From the IMG/VR virus record IMGVR_UViG_3300009702_000056, positions 1-34,939 of that record: a stretch of 34,939 nt of DNA; one strand, written 5' to 3'. The notes under the pieces are model-generated. The model was not told the origin of the DNA. It saw only the letters and a list, made by a program, of their open reading frames with translations, and did no database searches. The position numbers and the translations under genes were made by a program. This DNA is from a virus. This document shows positions 1-8,104 of this stretch, piece by piece; the first letter of the stretch is position 1; each line of letters starts with the position of its first letter.

Positions 1-52
1 AAAAAATGGGGTGAACGATGGGGCTCGAACCCACGACAACCGGAATCACAAT
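1..52. repeat. attL: attL: left copy of the 52-bp attachment core
   Basis: Identical over 52 bases to 34888-34939. On the minus strand it reads as the 3' part of tRNA-His: anticodon loop with GTG, T-arm GTGGG/TTCGAGC/CCCAT, acceptor strand CGTTCAC, then C and CCA at 9-7, followed by a T-run. The sequence right of base 52 does not continue as a tRNA, so this copy is the displaced 3' fragment left by integration. The sharp end of identity at 52, inside the anticodon stem-loop, is where tyrosine recombinases commonly exchange strands. Confidence 0.95.
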
Positions 53-71
53 TATATTTGCATTTGTTGTT

Positions 72-84
72 AATCAATGGTTTG
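72..84 (+). promoter_or_regulatory. IHF binding site in the left attachment arm
   Basis: AATCAATGGTTTG matches the IHF consensus WATCAANNNNTTR at every defined position. It lies between the attachment core (ends at 52) and the first arm-type repeat (94), which is where a DNA-bending site is expected in a lambda-type attP arm. The consensus match is seen directly; binding is inferred. Confidence 0.6.
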
Positions 85-93
85 ATGAAAATA

Positions 94-103
94 TTTGTCA
101 GTA
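94..103 (+). promoter_or_regulatory. Integrase arm-type repeat, left copy 1
   Basis: TTTGTCAGTA. The same 10-mer recurs at 147-156 and twice beside the right attachment site (34827-34836 and 34839-34848), always in the same orientation. Short direct repeats flanking the core on both sides are the usual form of integrase arm-binding sites, so these are inferred to bind the N-terminal domain of the integrase encoded at 33699-34823. Confidence 0.65.
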
Positions 104-146
104 AATGGCTTGTTGTGTGTGCTGATTAATAAGGGGTTTTTAAGTT

Positions 147-157
147 TTTGTCAGTAG
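147..157 (+). promoter_or_regulatory. Integrase arm-type repeat, left copy 2
   Basis: TTTGTCAGTAG, identical over 11 bases to the two copies next to attR. It lies just upstream of the first gene, so integrase bound here could also affect transcription of the cargo genes. Confidence 0.6.
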
Positions 158-174
158 TTTTTTGGAAATATATT

Positions 175-879
175 ATGAATGAAGAGAATAAAAACATATC
201 AAAATGCAAGACTTGCGGCGGCATGGTCGCAAAGACGGCGTCTTCTTGCCCTCACTGCGGGGAGAAAAATCCCGTTGAGATGCCAAAGGGGTGTCTTTAT
301 GCGATCCTGATTTTTATTATCACGCTGATGGTTATCGGGGCATTTTCTGGTAATGACACGCCGGAAAAACAAGGGATCTCTGATGTGTCTGTGGAACAAA
401 CAACTGACAGTCAACATATTGGCAGCCGTGTATTGCCGTTGACGCTGGATGAGTTTGTGGACCGTTATAATACGGCGCTGAATACTATTGGTGCTGGCGA
501 TAATGTGTTATTTTCAGCGGTTATTGAAAAGGAGAATGATAACGGCGATAAAATTACTGCATTGGTTAGAACAAACAGTATTTTTGGCGCTGTGTTGACT
601 GCTGATAATAAGACACGGCGCGTGAAATCAATTAGTTTTAGTGGGCCCATCGGCGCAACCGAGGAATCGATGGCAACGAGTATTGCAGGGGCGATAGCCG
701 TTGTCATGGCGCTGGAGAATCCTACGATGGATCGCGATGCGCGCACTGATGTTTTCAAAAACATCACTTCTGGCGGTCTTTCAAAAGATCCGAATGTTAT
801 GCTCAGAAGCGGTGTGACGTATTCTGTCACCGTGCAGAATCCCACCAGGCTCAATCTTTTTGCAGTACCAGCTTATTGA
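175..879 (+). CDS. Zinc-ribbon, single-pass membrane protein (possible lysogenic conversion gene)
   Basis: A 234-residue protein if started at ATG 175. Residues about 11-30 hold two CxxC pairs (KCKTCGG and SCPHCGE) forming a zinc ribbon. A hydrophobic segment follows at about 40-57 (CLYAILIFIITLMVIGAF). The remaining ~170 residues are a soluble domain, presumably outside the membrane, rich in short hydrophobic strands. Zinc ribbon plus one membrane helix plus an extracytoplasmic domain is a common architecture for small bacterial membrane proteins. I do not recognise the C-terminal domain. It lies at the prophage edge beside attL, on the strand opposite to the late genes, the usual place for cargo expressed in the lysogen. 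The next gene overlaps its stop (TGATG). Confidence 0.75.
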   Translation: MNEENKNISKCKTCGGMVAKTASSCPHCGEKNPVEMPKGCLYAILIFIITLMVIGAFSGNDTPEKQGISDVSVEQTTDSQHIGSRVLPLTLDEFVDRYNTALNTIGAGDNVLFSAVIEKENDNGDKITALVRTNSIFGAVLTADNKTRRVKSISFSGPIGATEESMATSIAGAIAVVMALENPTMDRDARTDVFKNITSGGLSKDPNVMLRSGVTYSVTVQNPTRLNLFAVPAY

Positions 880-1226
880 TGGGCGCAATGTTGAAATTTA
901 CCGCGTTGATATTTCTCTTGATCCCGCTTTCTGCGATTTGCTGCCCGGCCGGGATGACGCCCGGTGTTTATGGCTTTGGCAATGCCGCCTGTTTATCCGG
1001 GCAGCAGGTCCGGCAGGTTGCCGGGTCTTTGCGGCGCTGCCCTTCCGGGTTTCATGCCAGCCAGGATGAATACGGTAATGCTGTTTGCAGTGATGGCCGG
1101 ATTAATGCTTATGATCTGTCTGCGGGCTGTCCAACTGGACTGTCGGCGTCCTGGGATGCTTATGGCAGAACTGTTTGCCTGGACGGCAATAATGGCATTG
1201 TGGTTGAGTTACGCGGCGATCTATAG
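879..1226 (+). CDS. Secreted protein with three Cys-pair repeats
   Basis: About 115 residues from ATG 879, or 112 from ATG 888. The N-terminus is a signal peptide (MLKFTALIFLLIPLSAICC). The mature part is three copies of a ~20-residue unit, CPxG...(D/G)xYGxxxCxxG: CPAGMTPG...FGNAACLSG, CPSGFHAS...YGNAVCSDG and CPTGLSAS...YGRTVCLDG. Each unit carries one Cys pair that could form a disulphide outside the cytoplasm. The start codon overlaps the stop of the zinc-ribbon membrane gene, so the two are probably co-translated and may act together at the cell surface. No enzyme motif is visible. Its stop lies only 8 bases from the stop of the convergent gene D. Confidence 0.75.
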   Translation: MGAMLKFTALIFLLIPLSAICCPAGMTPGVYGFGNAACLSGQQVRQVAGSLRRCPSGFHASQDEYGNAVCSDGRINAYDLSAGCPTGLSASWDAYGRTVCLDGNNGIVVELRGDL

Positions 1227-1234
1227 GTAGCCGG

Positions 1235-2224
1235 TCACGCTTTGCTTATGGCTTCGATGGCTGTTTTGTAGCCGTCGCTTATTTCATGGCGAACGCTGGA
1301 GACGAACAGGACAACGTTTTCCACTTCGGGAATAAACCCCTGCATCTGCAGCCCTAATTTGCTGCCGATGGCCGGGTTACCTGCCATGTTCATGCTGGCC
1401 TTTATCTGCAACTGATGCAGTTTATACCAATGCGCCTTGGCTTTCTTCTGCGCTTCGACCAGGCTGTTGCTTTCCCCTTTCGCGATGGCCACTTTTCCTG
1501 TCCCAGAGGCAATGAACGCAGTGCCATCATATACCGCCTGGCTCGCTGTGTTGGTGTCACGATCGCGCCAGGCTGCAACAACGCTGTCGAATTTTGGCTT
1601 GTCTGTCCAGGTGATGCGAAAATCCACCAGGTCAGATGATTTTATGGCGATTGTCTTTGCTGGCTGCGCCTTCTCTTTGAATACAAGCTTCCCTGCCTTT
1701 ACCGTGCCGTCCGCGCCATGTTCTTTTGCCAGGCGCTTGATGAGCGCCATGTCTGATTCCTGGTTTTGCCTGAGATAGGGCACAATCGGCCCACTCATGC
1801 CGTTGGAAATGGCCAGGTCAAGGGTGTTTTCCTGCGCGATTGTTGCCAGGATATCGCCCAGTGTTTTATTGTCGAAGTGCCTCGTTTTCTGGGATTTGAG
1901 TGGCGCTGCGTTAAAGTCGCTTGCGCCGGCCTTAACGGTTAAAACCAGCGGCATGCCGGATAGTGTTTTGGTGTCGACCTGGTAGATACCGAAATTGACC
2001 AGCCCCGTTTCCTGGTACCCAAGATGCACTTCCAGCTTTGTTCCGGATGCCGGGAATTTATCTACCCCCTGCCCGTTCAGGCTGATGCTTAAAGTGTCGT
2101 TCTGGTTGTCTGCGCTTTCGGTCAGTGACAGCGCAATCATATAAGGCCGCAGTGCTGCGGTGATGTCGCTACCGGCCGTTTTGTTGATTATCCTGTAATC
2201 CGGGCGGATGCCTGTCATCCCCAA
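1235..2224 (-). CDS. D: Phage late control / tail protein D (P2 gpD-like)
   Basis: 329 residues, last gene of the leftward late operon. The sequence is of the P2 gpD family, a baseplate hub or tail-tip component homologous to T4 gp27. It carries the N-terminal pattern RPDYRIINKTAGSDITAALRP and an internal stretch about shared conversion to a hub domain (QENTLDLAIS...MALIKRLAKEHGADGTV) that is typical of this family. A second ATG at 2218 gives a 4-base ATGA overlap with the stop of gene X and may be the true start. Position after U and X fits P2-like tail operons. The name late control reflects an old P2 genetic phenotype, not a known regulatory activity here. Confidence 0.9.
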   Translation of the reverse strand: MGMTGIRPDYRIINKTAGSDITAALRPYMIALSLTESADNQNDTLSISLNGQGVDKFPASGTKLEVHLGYQETGLVNFGIYQVDTKTLSGMPLVLTVKAGASDFNAAPLKSQKTRHFDNKTLGDILATIAQENTLDLAISNGMSGPIVPYLRQNQESDMALIKRLAKEHGADGTVKAGKLVFKEKAQPAKTIAIKSSDLVDFRITWTDKPKFDSVVAAWRDRDTNTASQAVYDGTAFIASGTGKVAIAKGESNSLVEAQKKAKAHWYKLHQLQIKASMNMAGNPAIGSKLGLQMQGFIPEVENVVLFVSSVRHEISDGYKTAIEAISKA

Positions 2225-2424
2225 AGATCCACGATGGTATTGACCGGCGTTGTCTGCTTGATTTCCGGTAACGTTATTTCAAGTCCACGCGGCAGCAGCC
2301 ATGGCTGATCGACCAGGCCGGGGTTGGCATCCAATAGCGCAATAATCTGGCGCTCGTCGCCATAGGTTTTAAAAGCAATGTCATCCAGCATGTCTTGTTC
2401 GTCTGTAACATAGACCCTGCTCAT
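2215..2424 (-). CDS. X: Tail protein X (P2 gpX-like)
   Basis: 69 residues. The sequence has the small LysM-like fold pattern of the gpX family: YVTDEQDMLDDIAFKTYG near the N-terminus, then LLDANPGL and LPRGLEITLPE. Family members are tail-assembly or baseplate proteins next to the hub protein. It starts in a 4-base ATGA overlap with gene U and ends inside the start of D, indicating translational coupling. Confidence 0.9.
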   Translation of the reverse strand: MSRVYVTDEQDMLDDIAFKTYGDERQIIALLDANPGLVDQPWLLPRGLEITLPEIKQTTPVNTIVDLWG

Positions 2425-2849
2425 AGTGTCGCCCCGAAATACGCCAGCCGTATATTGTATGCCTGCTTCAGTGGCGCTGATCCAACGAAGTTATTCTGCT
2501 GCTCGTCGATTCCTTTTACAACCCAATAGCCCATATTGTCACCTGTATCTAGCGCCATGCGCAGGGGCGTTCCCCGCTGCGCTTCTGCGCGCAGCTGGCT
2601 TATCTGGTCTGTTCCGGTTGCGGTCACTGGAGAATCAAACGTGCCCTGGTTCTGTTGGAAGTTAAATACAGCGCCATTTATGGTAATGCTTTCTTCGTCC
2701 GTGCCTGAAAGTTGATAATTCGGGCGCGATCCGATAATGTTACTTTTACTCCAGCGGTATGTGATCCGCCTCTGCAGATTGTCGAATTCGTTCTTGTCGA
2801 TTGCAAAACGGTAATTGCCCAGCGCGGTAACGTGTCTTTTATCCGACAT
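2421..2849 (-). CDS. U: Tail protein U (P2 gpU-like)
   Basis: 142 residues. Typical features of the family are the early FDNLQRRITYRWSKSN-type segment, the central residues GTDEESITINGAVF and the conserved ending MGYWVVKGIDEQQNNF. In P2-like phages gpU is a small tail protein needed to complete the contractile tail, near the tape measure and hub. It overlaps the end of the tape-measure gene by 11 bases and gene X by 4, so it is part of the tail operon. Confidence 0.9.
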   Translation of the reverse strand: MSDKRHVTALGNYRFAIDKNEFDNLQRRITYRWSKSNIIGSRPNYQLSGTDEESITINGAVFNFQQNQGTFDSPVTATGTDQISQLRAEAQRGTPLRMALDTGDNMGYWVVKGIDEQQNNFVGSAPLKQAYNIRLAYFGATL

Positions 2850-4896
2850 CAGCTTCCTCTCTCAACGCGCGTTCCTGCTGCAATTCATCCACACGCCTGG
2901 CAAATGCTTCCATATCTTCACCGGGTTGCTGCGTGATATGGTATTGCTGGTTATTGATTACCTGTGTTGGTGCAGCTGCCGCAGCTGCCGCGCCGGCAGG
3001 GAGCGCCGCAGTTGGCGCGGCCAAGGCTGCGCCAACTGCGGCCGCTTTTATTCTGCCGCGCGTGCGCCGAGTGCTGTTGTCTGGCCTGGCCCCAAAAAAA
3101 GACGTGACTTTCCCAACAATCCCGCCAACTGAATTCCACAGATCCAGGAAAAAGGCTTTGATAGGCTCCCATTTTTTATAGACAACAACGGCCAGTGCGG
3201 CAAACGCCGTGACACCGGCAATCACCAGGCCGATTGGGTTGGCCGTCAGCGCTGCATTCAACAGCCATTGCGCTGCAGTGATCGCTTTCGTAGCCACAGA
3301 TGCTGCAACCATGGCTGTTTTACTTGCCACCCAGGCAGCTGCGCTGCCCACAAGACCGTTTGTTGTCGCCAGAGCAGCAGTATTAAACGCCCATTGTCCA
3401 GCGGTGACGGTAACAAGAACAGCCGCATAACCAACAAGAGCACCGCTGACTATCCCGATCGCCTGCCCTATTAATGGATATTTTTGCGCCATCTCGCTAA
3501 CAAAAATAGCGAGCTTGCCAATAGGCTGAAGTATGGAATTAATCGCCGGAAGCAATGTCCCGGCGATAACCGTGCCAACCAGGCCGATATTCTGTGTCAA
3601 CATTTGCCACTGTCCAGACGCGCTATCGACAAAGGTCTTGTAATCCTCGCTCAGTTTATCGTTTTTTGACGATACAAAATCATATCCCTTAGCCAGCGCA
3701 CCCATATTGTTGAGCAGTAAAATTGCTGCTTCAGAACCCTGTAGGCCAAGATTTTTTTGCAAAAACGCCAGCTGTTCTGTCGGTCCGCCGACATCAATCA
3801 ACCGGGTTTTAAGTTCGCGCATTGTCGCCAACAGATCAGTACCACCATCCGCAGTCTTGGCAATGGAAATGCCGAGTTTTTCCTGCTTCTGCACCAGTTG
3901 ACCGACAAGCGCCTTGAATGCCGTGCCGGCTTTCGTGCCTTTCAATCCGGCGCTATTCAACTGCCCGACAGCTGCTGCCATCTGCTCAAAAGGTATGTTC
4001 GCACCGATTGCAGCAGATGTTGCCTCCTTGATACTTTCGCCAAGCTGATTGAAATTCTTGATGGAAAACCGCTCCTGTGTTTTCAACAGCACATTACCAA
4101 TGCGGTTCATCTTGTCCTCGATGCCACCGGAAAGCTGCGCCTGAAAGTTCTGGAAGCTGTCACCGACAATGACACCGACTTCCTCACTGACACCGTCTGT
4201 CACAGTTGCCAGCTTCGATACAATTTCAGAACCTGCCCGGGATGCAGAGGCGGACAGCCCGGCGGAATTCAATGAATATTCAATATCAAGCACATTTTCC
4301 TGTGTCGCCAAAGAACGCTGCGCAAAGGCCACGGCATGTGCCACGGACTTTTTGATTGCTGTTGCTGAATCTTCGGCATTTACAACAGTTTTCAGCCGTA
4401 TCAGTCGACGTTCAACACCGAAAGCGCTACCGACCGCGCTACCTGCGCCAAAGGCCAGGCCCAATGCGCCAATAGCGCCACCACGTATGGCGCCAAGACG
4501 CCTCTTCGATTGCTCTACCTTGGACAGCCTTGCCAGGGTCTTTTCTGTCCGCTGCGCTTCTTTGTTCAGCCTGCGCTGCTCGTTGACGACACTACCGATG
4601 GAAATGCCGTAAGATTTTGCCGCGCGCTTTGCGGCTTTGTATTTTCCCTCGACTTCTGCGATACCACGCGCAAGGCGCTTGCTGCCACCGCCGGCCAGCC
4701 GCTGCTTTTCCTGCAGCTTTTCCAAAAGCGCTTTGTATTTGGTAACCTGCTTGGTCGCGTCCAGCTTTTTGTTTGTTTCCCGGAGGGCCTTGCCCAGCTT
4801 GAACGCGCGTTTTTCCGCGCTGTCGAAAACGCTAAAGTACTTTCCGCCAAGCGCCGCGCCTATAGCGACACTGAGGCCAAGGGATTTTATAGACAT
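2839..4896 (-). CDS. T: Tail tape measure protein
   Basis: 685 residues. The N-terminal ~130 residues are a charged coiled coil (LGKALRETNKKLDATK...). A TP901-type tape-measure core follows with repeated SAGLSASASR-, NSAGLKGTKAG- and LGLQGSEAA-type motifs. Hydrophobic segments span about 440-580 (LVGTVIAGTLLPAI, GIVSGALVGYAAVLV, VIAGVTAFAALAVVVY), thought to be threaded through the tail and to act at the membrane during DNA entry. The C-terminus has an Ala run (about 615-645) and a terminal coiled coil. It sets tail length and is preceded by the E/E' chaperone genes, as expected. At 685 residues it implies a tail of roughly 100 nm by the usual rule of about 1.5 angstrom per residue. Confidence 0.93.
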   Translation of the reverse strand: MSIKSLGLSVAIGAALGGKYFSVFDSAEKRAFKLGKALRETNKKLDATKQVTKYKALLEKLQEKQRLAGGGSKRLARGIAEVEGKYKAAKRAAKSYGISIGSVVNEQRRLNKEAQRTEKTLARLSKVEQSKRRLGAIRGGAIGALGLAFGAGSAVGSAFGVERRLIRLKTVVNAEDSATAIKKSVAHAVAFAQRSLATQENVLDIEYSLNSAGLSASASRAGSEIVSKLATVTDGVSEEVGVIVGDSFQNFQAQLSGGIEDKMNRIGNVLLKTQERFSIKNFNQLGESIKEATSAAIGANIPFEQMAAAVGQLNSAGLKGTKAGTAFKALVGQLVQKQEKLGISIAKTADGGTDLLATMRELKTRLIDVGGPTEQLAFLQKNLGLQGSEAAILLLNNMGALAKGYDFVSSKNDKLSEDYKTFVDSASGQWQMLTQNIGLVGTVIAGTLLPAINSILQPIGKLAIFVSEMAQKYPLIGQAIGIVSGALVGYAAVLVTVTAGQWAFNTAALATTNGLVGSAAAWVASKTAMVAASVATKAITAAQWLLNAALTANPIGLVIAGVTAFAALAVVVYKKWEPIKAFFLDLWNSVGGIVGKVTSFFGARPDNSTRRTRGRIKAAAVGAALAAPTAALPAGAAAAAAAPTQVINNQQYHITQQPGEDMEAFARRVDELQQERALREEADVG

Positions 4897-4903
4897 AGTT
4901 GAC

Positions 4904-5274
4904 TTATTTTTGTTTCGGGATGGCTTCCAGCCAGGAAATCAGATCTTCGCAGGACAGTTCCAAAAGCTCGGACAATCCCCAGCCGGTATAGGATGCCAGG
5001 GTGATGCAGGCGCGCCTGGCGTCTCCTGGCGTCAGTCTAAAAAACCGGTGTAAATTTTCTGCAACTCCTTGTAGTCGACAATGTCCATTTCCTCGAGAAG
5101 CGCAGGAGGAACATCGCACAATGAGGCAAACAATCTTACTTCGCGCTCCTCGTCGCTGCCTTCTGCGCTGCCGCTGGCGACCATGTCGCGAACCTTTGGC
5201 CGGCGCATGGTAAGTGACTCGACATGGTTGCCGCCATCATTCAGCGGATAAAGCAGCTTCAGTTTTTCAGCCAT
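4904..5274 (-). CDS. E': Tail assembly chaperone E+E', made by -1 frameshift
   Basis: The upstream frame (E) ends at 5032, but a second frame continues to 4904 and encodes a GpE-like segment (GWGLSELLELSCEDLISWLE). The two overlap at the slippery heptamer T TTT TTA (5044-5038), with E-frame codons GGT TTT TTA. A -1 slip there leads to AGA CTG ACG and a 123-residue fusion (79 + 44). P2-like and lambda-like phages make the equivalent chaperone pair this way, always just upstream of the tape measure, which starts 7 bases after E'. The downstream stretch includes a 12-bp palindrome (5007-5018) that might help. The heptamer is seen directly; the event itself is inferred. Confidence 0.85.
5032..5274 (-). 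CDS. E: Tail assembly chaperone E (short form)
   Basis: 80 residues ending at TGA 5034-5032. The sequence (LLYPLNDGGNHVESLTMRRPKVRDM...) is typical of the Mu gp41/P2 E tail-assembly family, small chaperones that coat the tape measure before tube assembly. The start overlaps the end of the small gene upstream. The C-terminal codons contain the frameshift signal that generates E+E'. Confidence 0.88.
   Translation of the reverse strand: MAEKLKLLYPLNDGGNHVESLTMRRPKVRDMVASGSAEGSDEEREVRLFASLCDVPPALLEEMDIVDYKELQKIYTGFLD
5038..5044 (-). promoter_or_regulatory. -1 ribosomal frameshift heptamer T TTT TTA
   Basis: Read on the minus strand, the seven bases TTTTTTA are phased as X XXY YYZ relative to gene E. 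Tandem slippage keeps TTT pairing in both sites. The zero-frame stop follows two codons later (5034-5032). Confidence 0.8.
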
Positions 5275-5419
5275 TACCGGTCACCTTTTTTGCCGTCTTT
5301 TTCTTTTCCACTGCAGCAATAAATCCACCCGCCAGCAGGTTTGCCGCCTGCCGCGGATTGAGACTGACTGTTCCCGATTCACCCAGGAAGCAGGGTTTTA
5401 CAATTGTGTATTCGCTCAT
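5267..5419 (-). CDS. Small tail-operon protein of unknown function
   Basis: 50 residues (MSEYTIVKPC...KKVTGNG). The ATG follows the stop of the tail tube gene after one base and its stop overlaps the start of E, so it is tightly coupled in the tail operon. The sequence contains a short region NPRQAANLLAGGFI and a Lys-rich tail. I do not recognise a family, but similar tiny genes often sit between tube and chaperone genes in P2/Mu-like phages. Confidence 0.65.
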   Translation of the reverse strand: MSEYTIVKPCFLGESGTVSLNPRQAANLLAGGFIAAVEKKKTAKKVTGNG

Positions 5420-5420
5420 G

Positions 5421-5921
5421 TTACAGCCCTATCTGTGATTTGACATCGGCAAGCACGTCGGTCGTGCCGAACTTCAGTTCCCCGACGGCAATATCGAATG
5501 CCTCGGAAGGCACGCCGTCGATGGTTTTGATGAACTTTTCCACGGCAACCTTGTAGTTCTTCTCCACGCCGTCGCCGGCCTTGATAGTCTGCGCGTCCAT
5601 GCCGGTAATGCGGCCGTAGATAATCCATTGATGTGCGATCCTGTCGCCACGCTCGTCAACAGAGCCACGAAAGGTCATCACCACATCACGCCCCAGGACC
5701 GCGCGGATAGTTGCGATAGAAAGGTCATCCCGGCTCAATTTGAAGTCCGCTTCCACAGCTTCGTAGCCAAGCATGCGCTTGGTTGGCGCAATTCTGCCGC
5801 CCCGGTAGTCCTCGTTCTGCTCGACAATCACCGGCTCTGTGAATTCCAGCAGCGAGCCGACAAAGCCGAAGCCGTCAACGGTCAGCGACAGCCCGATATA
5901 TGCCTGTTCTCTATCTGTCAT
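5421..5921 (-). CDS. FII: Major tail tube protein FII
   Basis: 166 residues, close to P2 FII (172). Conserved family segments include the EFTEPVIVEQNEDYRGGRI-like stretch near 30, KRMLGYEAVEADFKLSRDD near 50, and DVVMTFRGSVDE near 80. It polymerises into the inner tube of the contractile tail. It sits directly after the sheath gene, the fixed FI-FII order. Confidence 0.93.
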   Translation of the reverse strand: MTDREQAYIGLSLTVDGFGFVGSLLEFTEPVIVEQNEDYRGGRIAPTKRMLGYEAVEADFKLSRDDLSIATIRAVLGRDVVMTFRGSVDERGDRIAHQWIIYGRITGMDAQTIKAGDGVEKNYKVAVEKFIKTIDGVPSEAFDIAVGELKFGTTDVLADVKSQIGL

Positions 5922-5931
5922 GTTTTAATCC

Positions 5932-7452
5932 TCATTGTTTTGGCAAAATGCCTTCGTAGTAATCGCTGACGTTGATCGATGTCAACTGAATCTGTTCCGC
6001 TGGCGCAGGCGCTGTGAAATCGTATTTGAAATATACGCGGCCCTGTTCAAACTGGTCCGGAGTGTTCAAATCCGGATCTGGCCAGCACTGGCCGCCGAGC
6101 AAAGCGCCGATTTTCACCAGGTGGCGGATGTAGTTATTGACAGATGTTGCCACGTCATCGAGGAACTGCGCGCTGATGGGTCTGTCGACAGCCCACATCA
6201 GGCCTGTCTGAATGGAATCTGCAATCAGATCTGCGGTCCTTGTGACAGACTCGAATGCCCATTTCGTATCCGTTGTATTCGTCGTGCGGCTGCCCCACAT
6301 GCGCCAACCATCTGCACGAATAATGGTTGTGACATGATTTTGATTGAGCAGGTTTGCACGTGATGTGGCATCACCCATTTTGAAATCAACCGGCCGCGTG
6401 GTGCCAATAATGCCATCGATGTTCTGATTGGACATGGACCACCAGAAGCCGTTCTCTGTGTCGATTTTTGCGCGCAACCCAGCAGCCACGGCAGTTCCTG
6501 GCCGCGTGACATTGGATGCTGACAGGACATCAAACGCGGTTACCCAGGGATCGATCACCATGGCACGCTTGCTGCCAAAGTTGCCAACGTAGTTTTGCGC
6601 TGCGGCATCATTGGTATTTGGCCCGTCCAGATAGGCAAAGCCGCGCAATTTGTCGGCCAGTGTAATCATTTCCGTGGCCACTGCCGCATCATTGGAATAG
6701 CTTGGCGCAATCAGGATTCTTGGCTGAAAACCAACAACCGATTCAGCGCCCAGCCATGCCTGCATGCCCGTATACTCGCCGGTGATAGCGTTAATGCCGC
6801 CAATCACATTGGCCTTTTCAGCAGCGGGATCGCCAGGGACATCCTGCACACGCACCACAACGACCACCGCGCCACCCTGATCAAGGATGCCGTCCAGCGC
6901 CTGCGGCAGCGTGCCGGTGTCGCCAAGCTTCGCAGCCTCTTTGGCAGAGCCTGCTATCAGTGTAGGCGTATCCAACGGAAAGGCGTCGTCCAGGCCGCCG
7001 GTGAGCAATTGTGGAACGACATTGGCAGTCACTACACCAAGCCCCGTGGAAGCGCCTGTATTGGCTGCCACAACCAGGGCAGCGGCGGCTGCATCACCGG
7101 CAATGGCGGTGATGATGTCGCCAGCCGTGCTGGTAATTGCGCCAGCGGCATCCGTCGCCAGCAAAACTGTGATCGCTGTGCCACTTACCGACACGGAAAG
7201 CGCCTGACTGTTGGCATAAGGATCTTTCAGATGGGCGCTGATACCATTGCCGGCTGCACCGGCCGTGACTGCCGTCCAGGTCAATGCATTATTGCTGGCA
7301 ACATCGCCGGTTAGCAACGTTGCAGCAGCTTGCGCTTGTGCATTCGGCGCAGTGCCGACAATACCGATAACTGCGCTTGCTGCTGTTCTGATGGGTCTCG
7401 CGCCATCTTTCGATTCTACGACAGAGACGCCATGGATATATGTTGTAGGCAT
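5932..7452 (-). CDS. FI: Tail sheath protein FI
   Basis: 506 residues, longer than P2 FI (396). The N-terminus (TYIHGVSVVESKDGARPI) and C-terminal half (YLDGPNTND, GSKRAMVIDPWV, GTTRPVDF, LMWAVDRPISAQFLDDVATSVNNYIRHL) are typical sheath. The extra length is an Ala/Gly/Thr-rich insert at about residues 35-155, likely an added surface domain of the kind seen in longer sheath proteins. It forms the contractile outer tail layer. RBS spacing and position 10 bases before FII agree with the tail operon. Confidence 0.93.
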   Translation of the reverse strand: MPTTYIHGVSVVESKDGARPIRTAASAVIGIVGTAPNAQAQAAATLLTGDVASNNALTWTAVTAGAAGNGISAHLKDPYANSQALSVSVSGTAITVLLATDAAGAITSTAGDIITAIAGDAAAAALVVAANTGASTGLGVVTANVVPQLLTGGLDDAFPLDTPTLIAGSAKEAAKLGDTGTLPQALDGILDQGGAVVVVVRVQDVPGDPAAEKANVIGGINAITGEYTGMQAWLGAESVVGFQPRILIAPSYSNDAAVATEMITLADKLRGFAYLDGPNTNDAAAQNYVGNFGSKRAMVIDPWVTAFDVLSASNVTRPGTAVAAGLRAKIDTENGFWWSMSNQNIDGIIGTTRPVDFKMGDATSRANLLNQNHVTTIIRADGWRMWGSRTTNTTDTKWAFESVTRTADLIADSIQTGLMWAVDRPISAQFLDDVATSVNNYIRHLVKIGALLGGQCWPDPDLNTPDQFEQGRVYFKYDFTAPAPAEQIQLTSINVSDYYEGILPKQ

Positions 7453-7468
7453 GATAATTTCCCGTTGG

Positions 7469-8104
7469 TTAAAAACTGATTGTTATTGCATCCAGGTCCG
7501 CCTGGCTGGCAGCTGCATCGACTTGCAACATAAATCCCTGCTTGGCTGCAAATTTTGTTTGATAGTCCGCGCCGATCGCTAAAACAACGGATTCGGCATC
7601 GGCAATCAAAAGGGTATGCGCTGCATTGTTGATATCGTAGAACGTAACGTCCATTGCGCTATTCAGTTGCGCCATGCGCTTTGCTGCATCCATTCTCATC
7701 GCTGAGTCATAACCGCCATTCCATGTGATGCCGTTGACATCCGTAAATGGTAGATCTGCAGCTGCTTGGAATGCTGTGCGTATTTCATCAAGCTTTGCTT
7801 CCTGCGCTTCAGGCAAGATAAAAGGCTTTGTTGTTGTCCAGGCTGGATCAGGCGACACGCCAAGATCATTGATTACATGAATACCGCCGGATGCATCATA
7901 GAACGTCTGTCCGCGATAATCATCAGCCAAAACCCAATTTGCACCATCCCAAATAGTGGCTTGATTTACTGATGAATCAATCGGCAATTTATCAGTAGCG
8001 AAAGCAGGAATCAGAGGCTTACCATCGATCGGATCATTTGCAGCAAAGGATTGCCCGATATACTCGTTTGTATTTGGTGAATAATGATAAATATTTGTGC
8101 TCAT
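7469..8104 (-). CDS. Tail fibre assembly-type protein with DUF4376 domain
   Basis: 211 residues. The N-terminal ~100 residues resemble tail-fibre assembly/tip proteins (YHYSPNTNEYIGQS, AIWDGANWVLADDYRGQTFYDA-like layout). The C-terminal ~105 residues match the DUF4376 pattern (EIRTAFQAAADLPFTDVNGI, ...MRMDAAKRMAQLNSAMDV). It lies immediately after the fibre gene, the usual place for a fibre chaperone. The domain names are from memory of the families. Confidence 0.8.
   Translation of the reverse strand: MSTNIYHYSPNTNEYIGQSFAANDPIDGKPLIPAFATDKLPIDSSVNQATIWDGANWVLADDYRGQTFYDASGGIHVINDLGVSPDPAWTTTKPFILPEAQEAKLDEIRTAFQAAADLPFTDVNGITWNGGYDSAMRMDAAKRMAQLNSAMDVTFYDINNAAHTLLIADAESVVLAIGADYQTKFAAKQGFMLQVDAAASQADLDAITISF

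Noticed and set aside
6595-7314. Plus-strand 239-residue frame inside the sheath gene
   Set aside because: Opposite-strand shadow of the sheath coding sequence; rich in Cys, His and Arg with no domain or SD.
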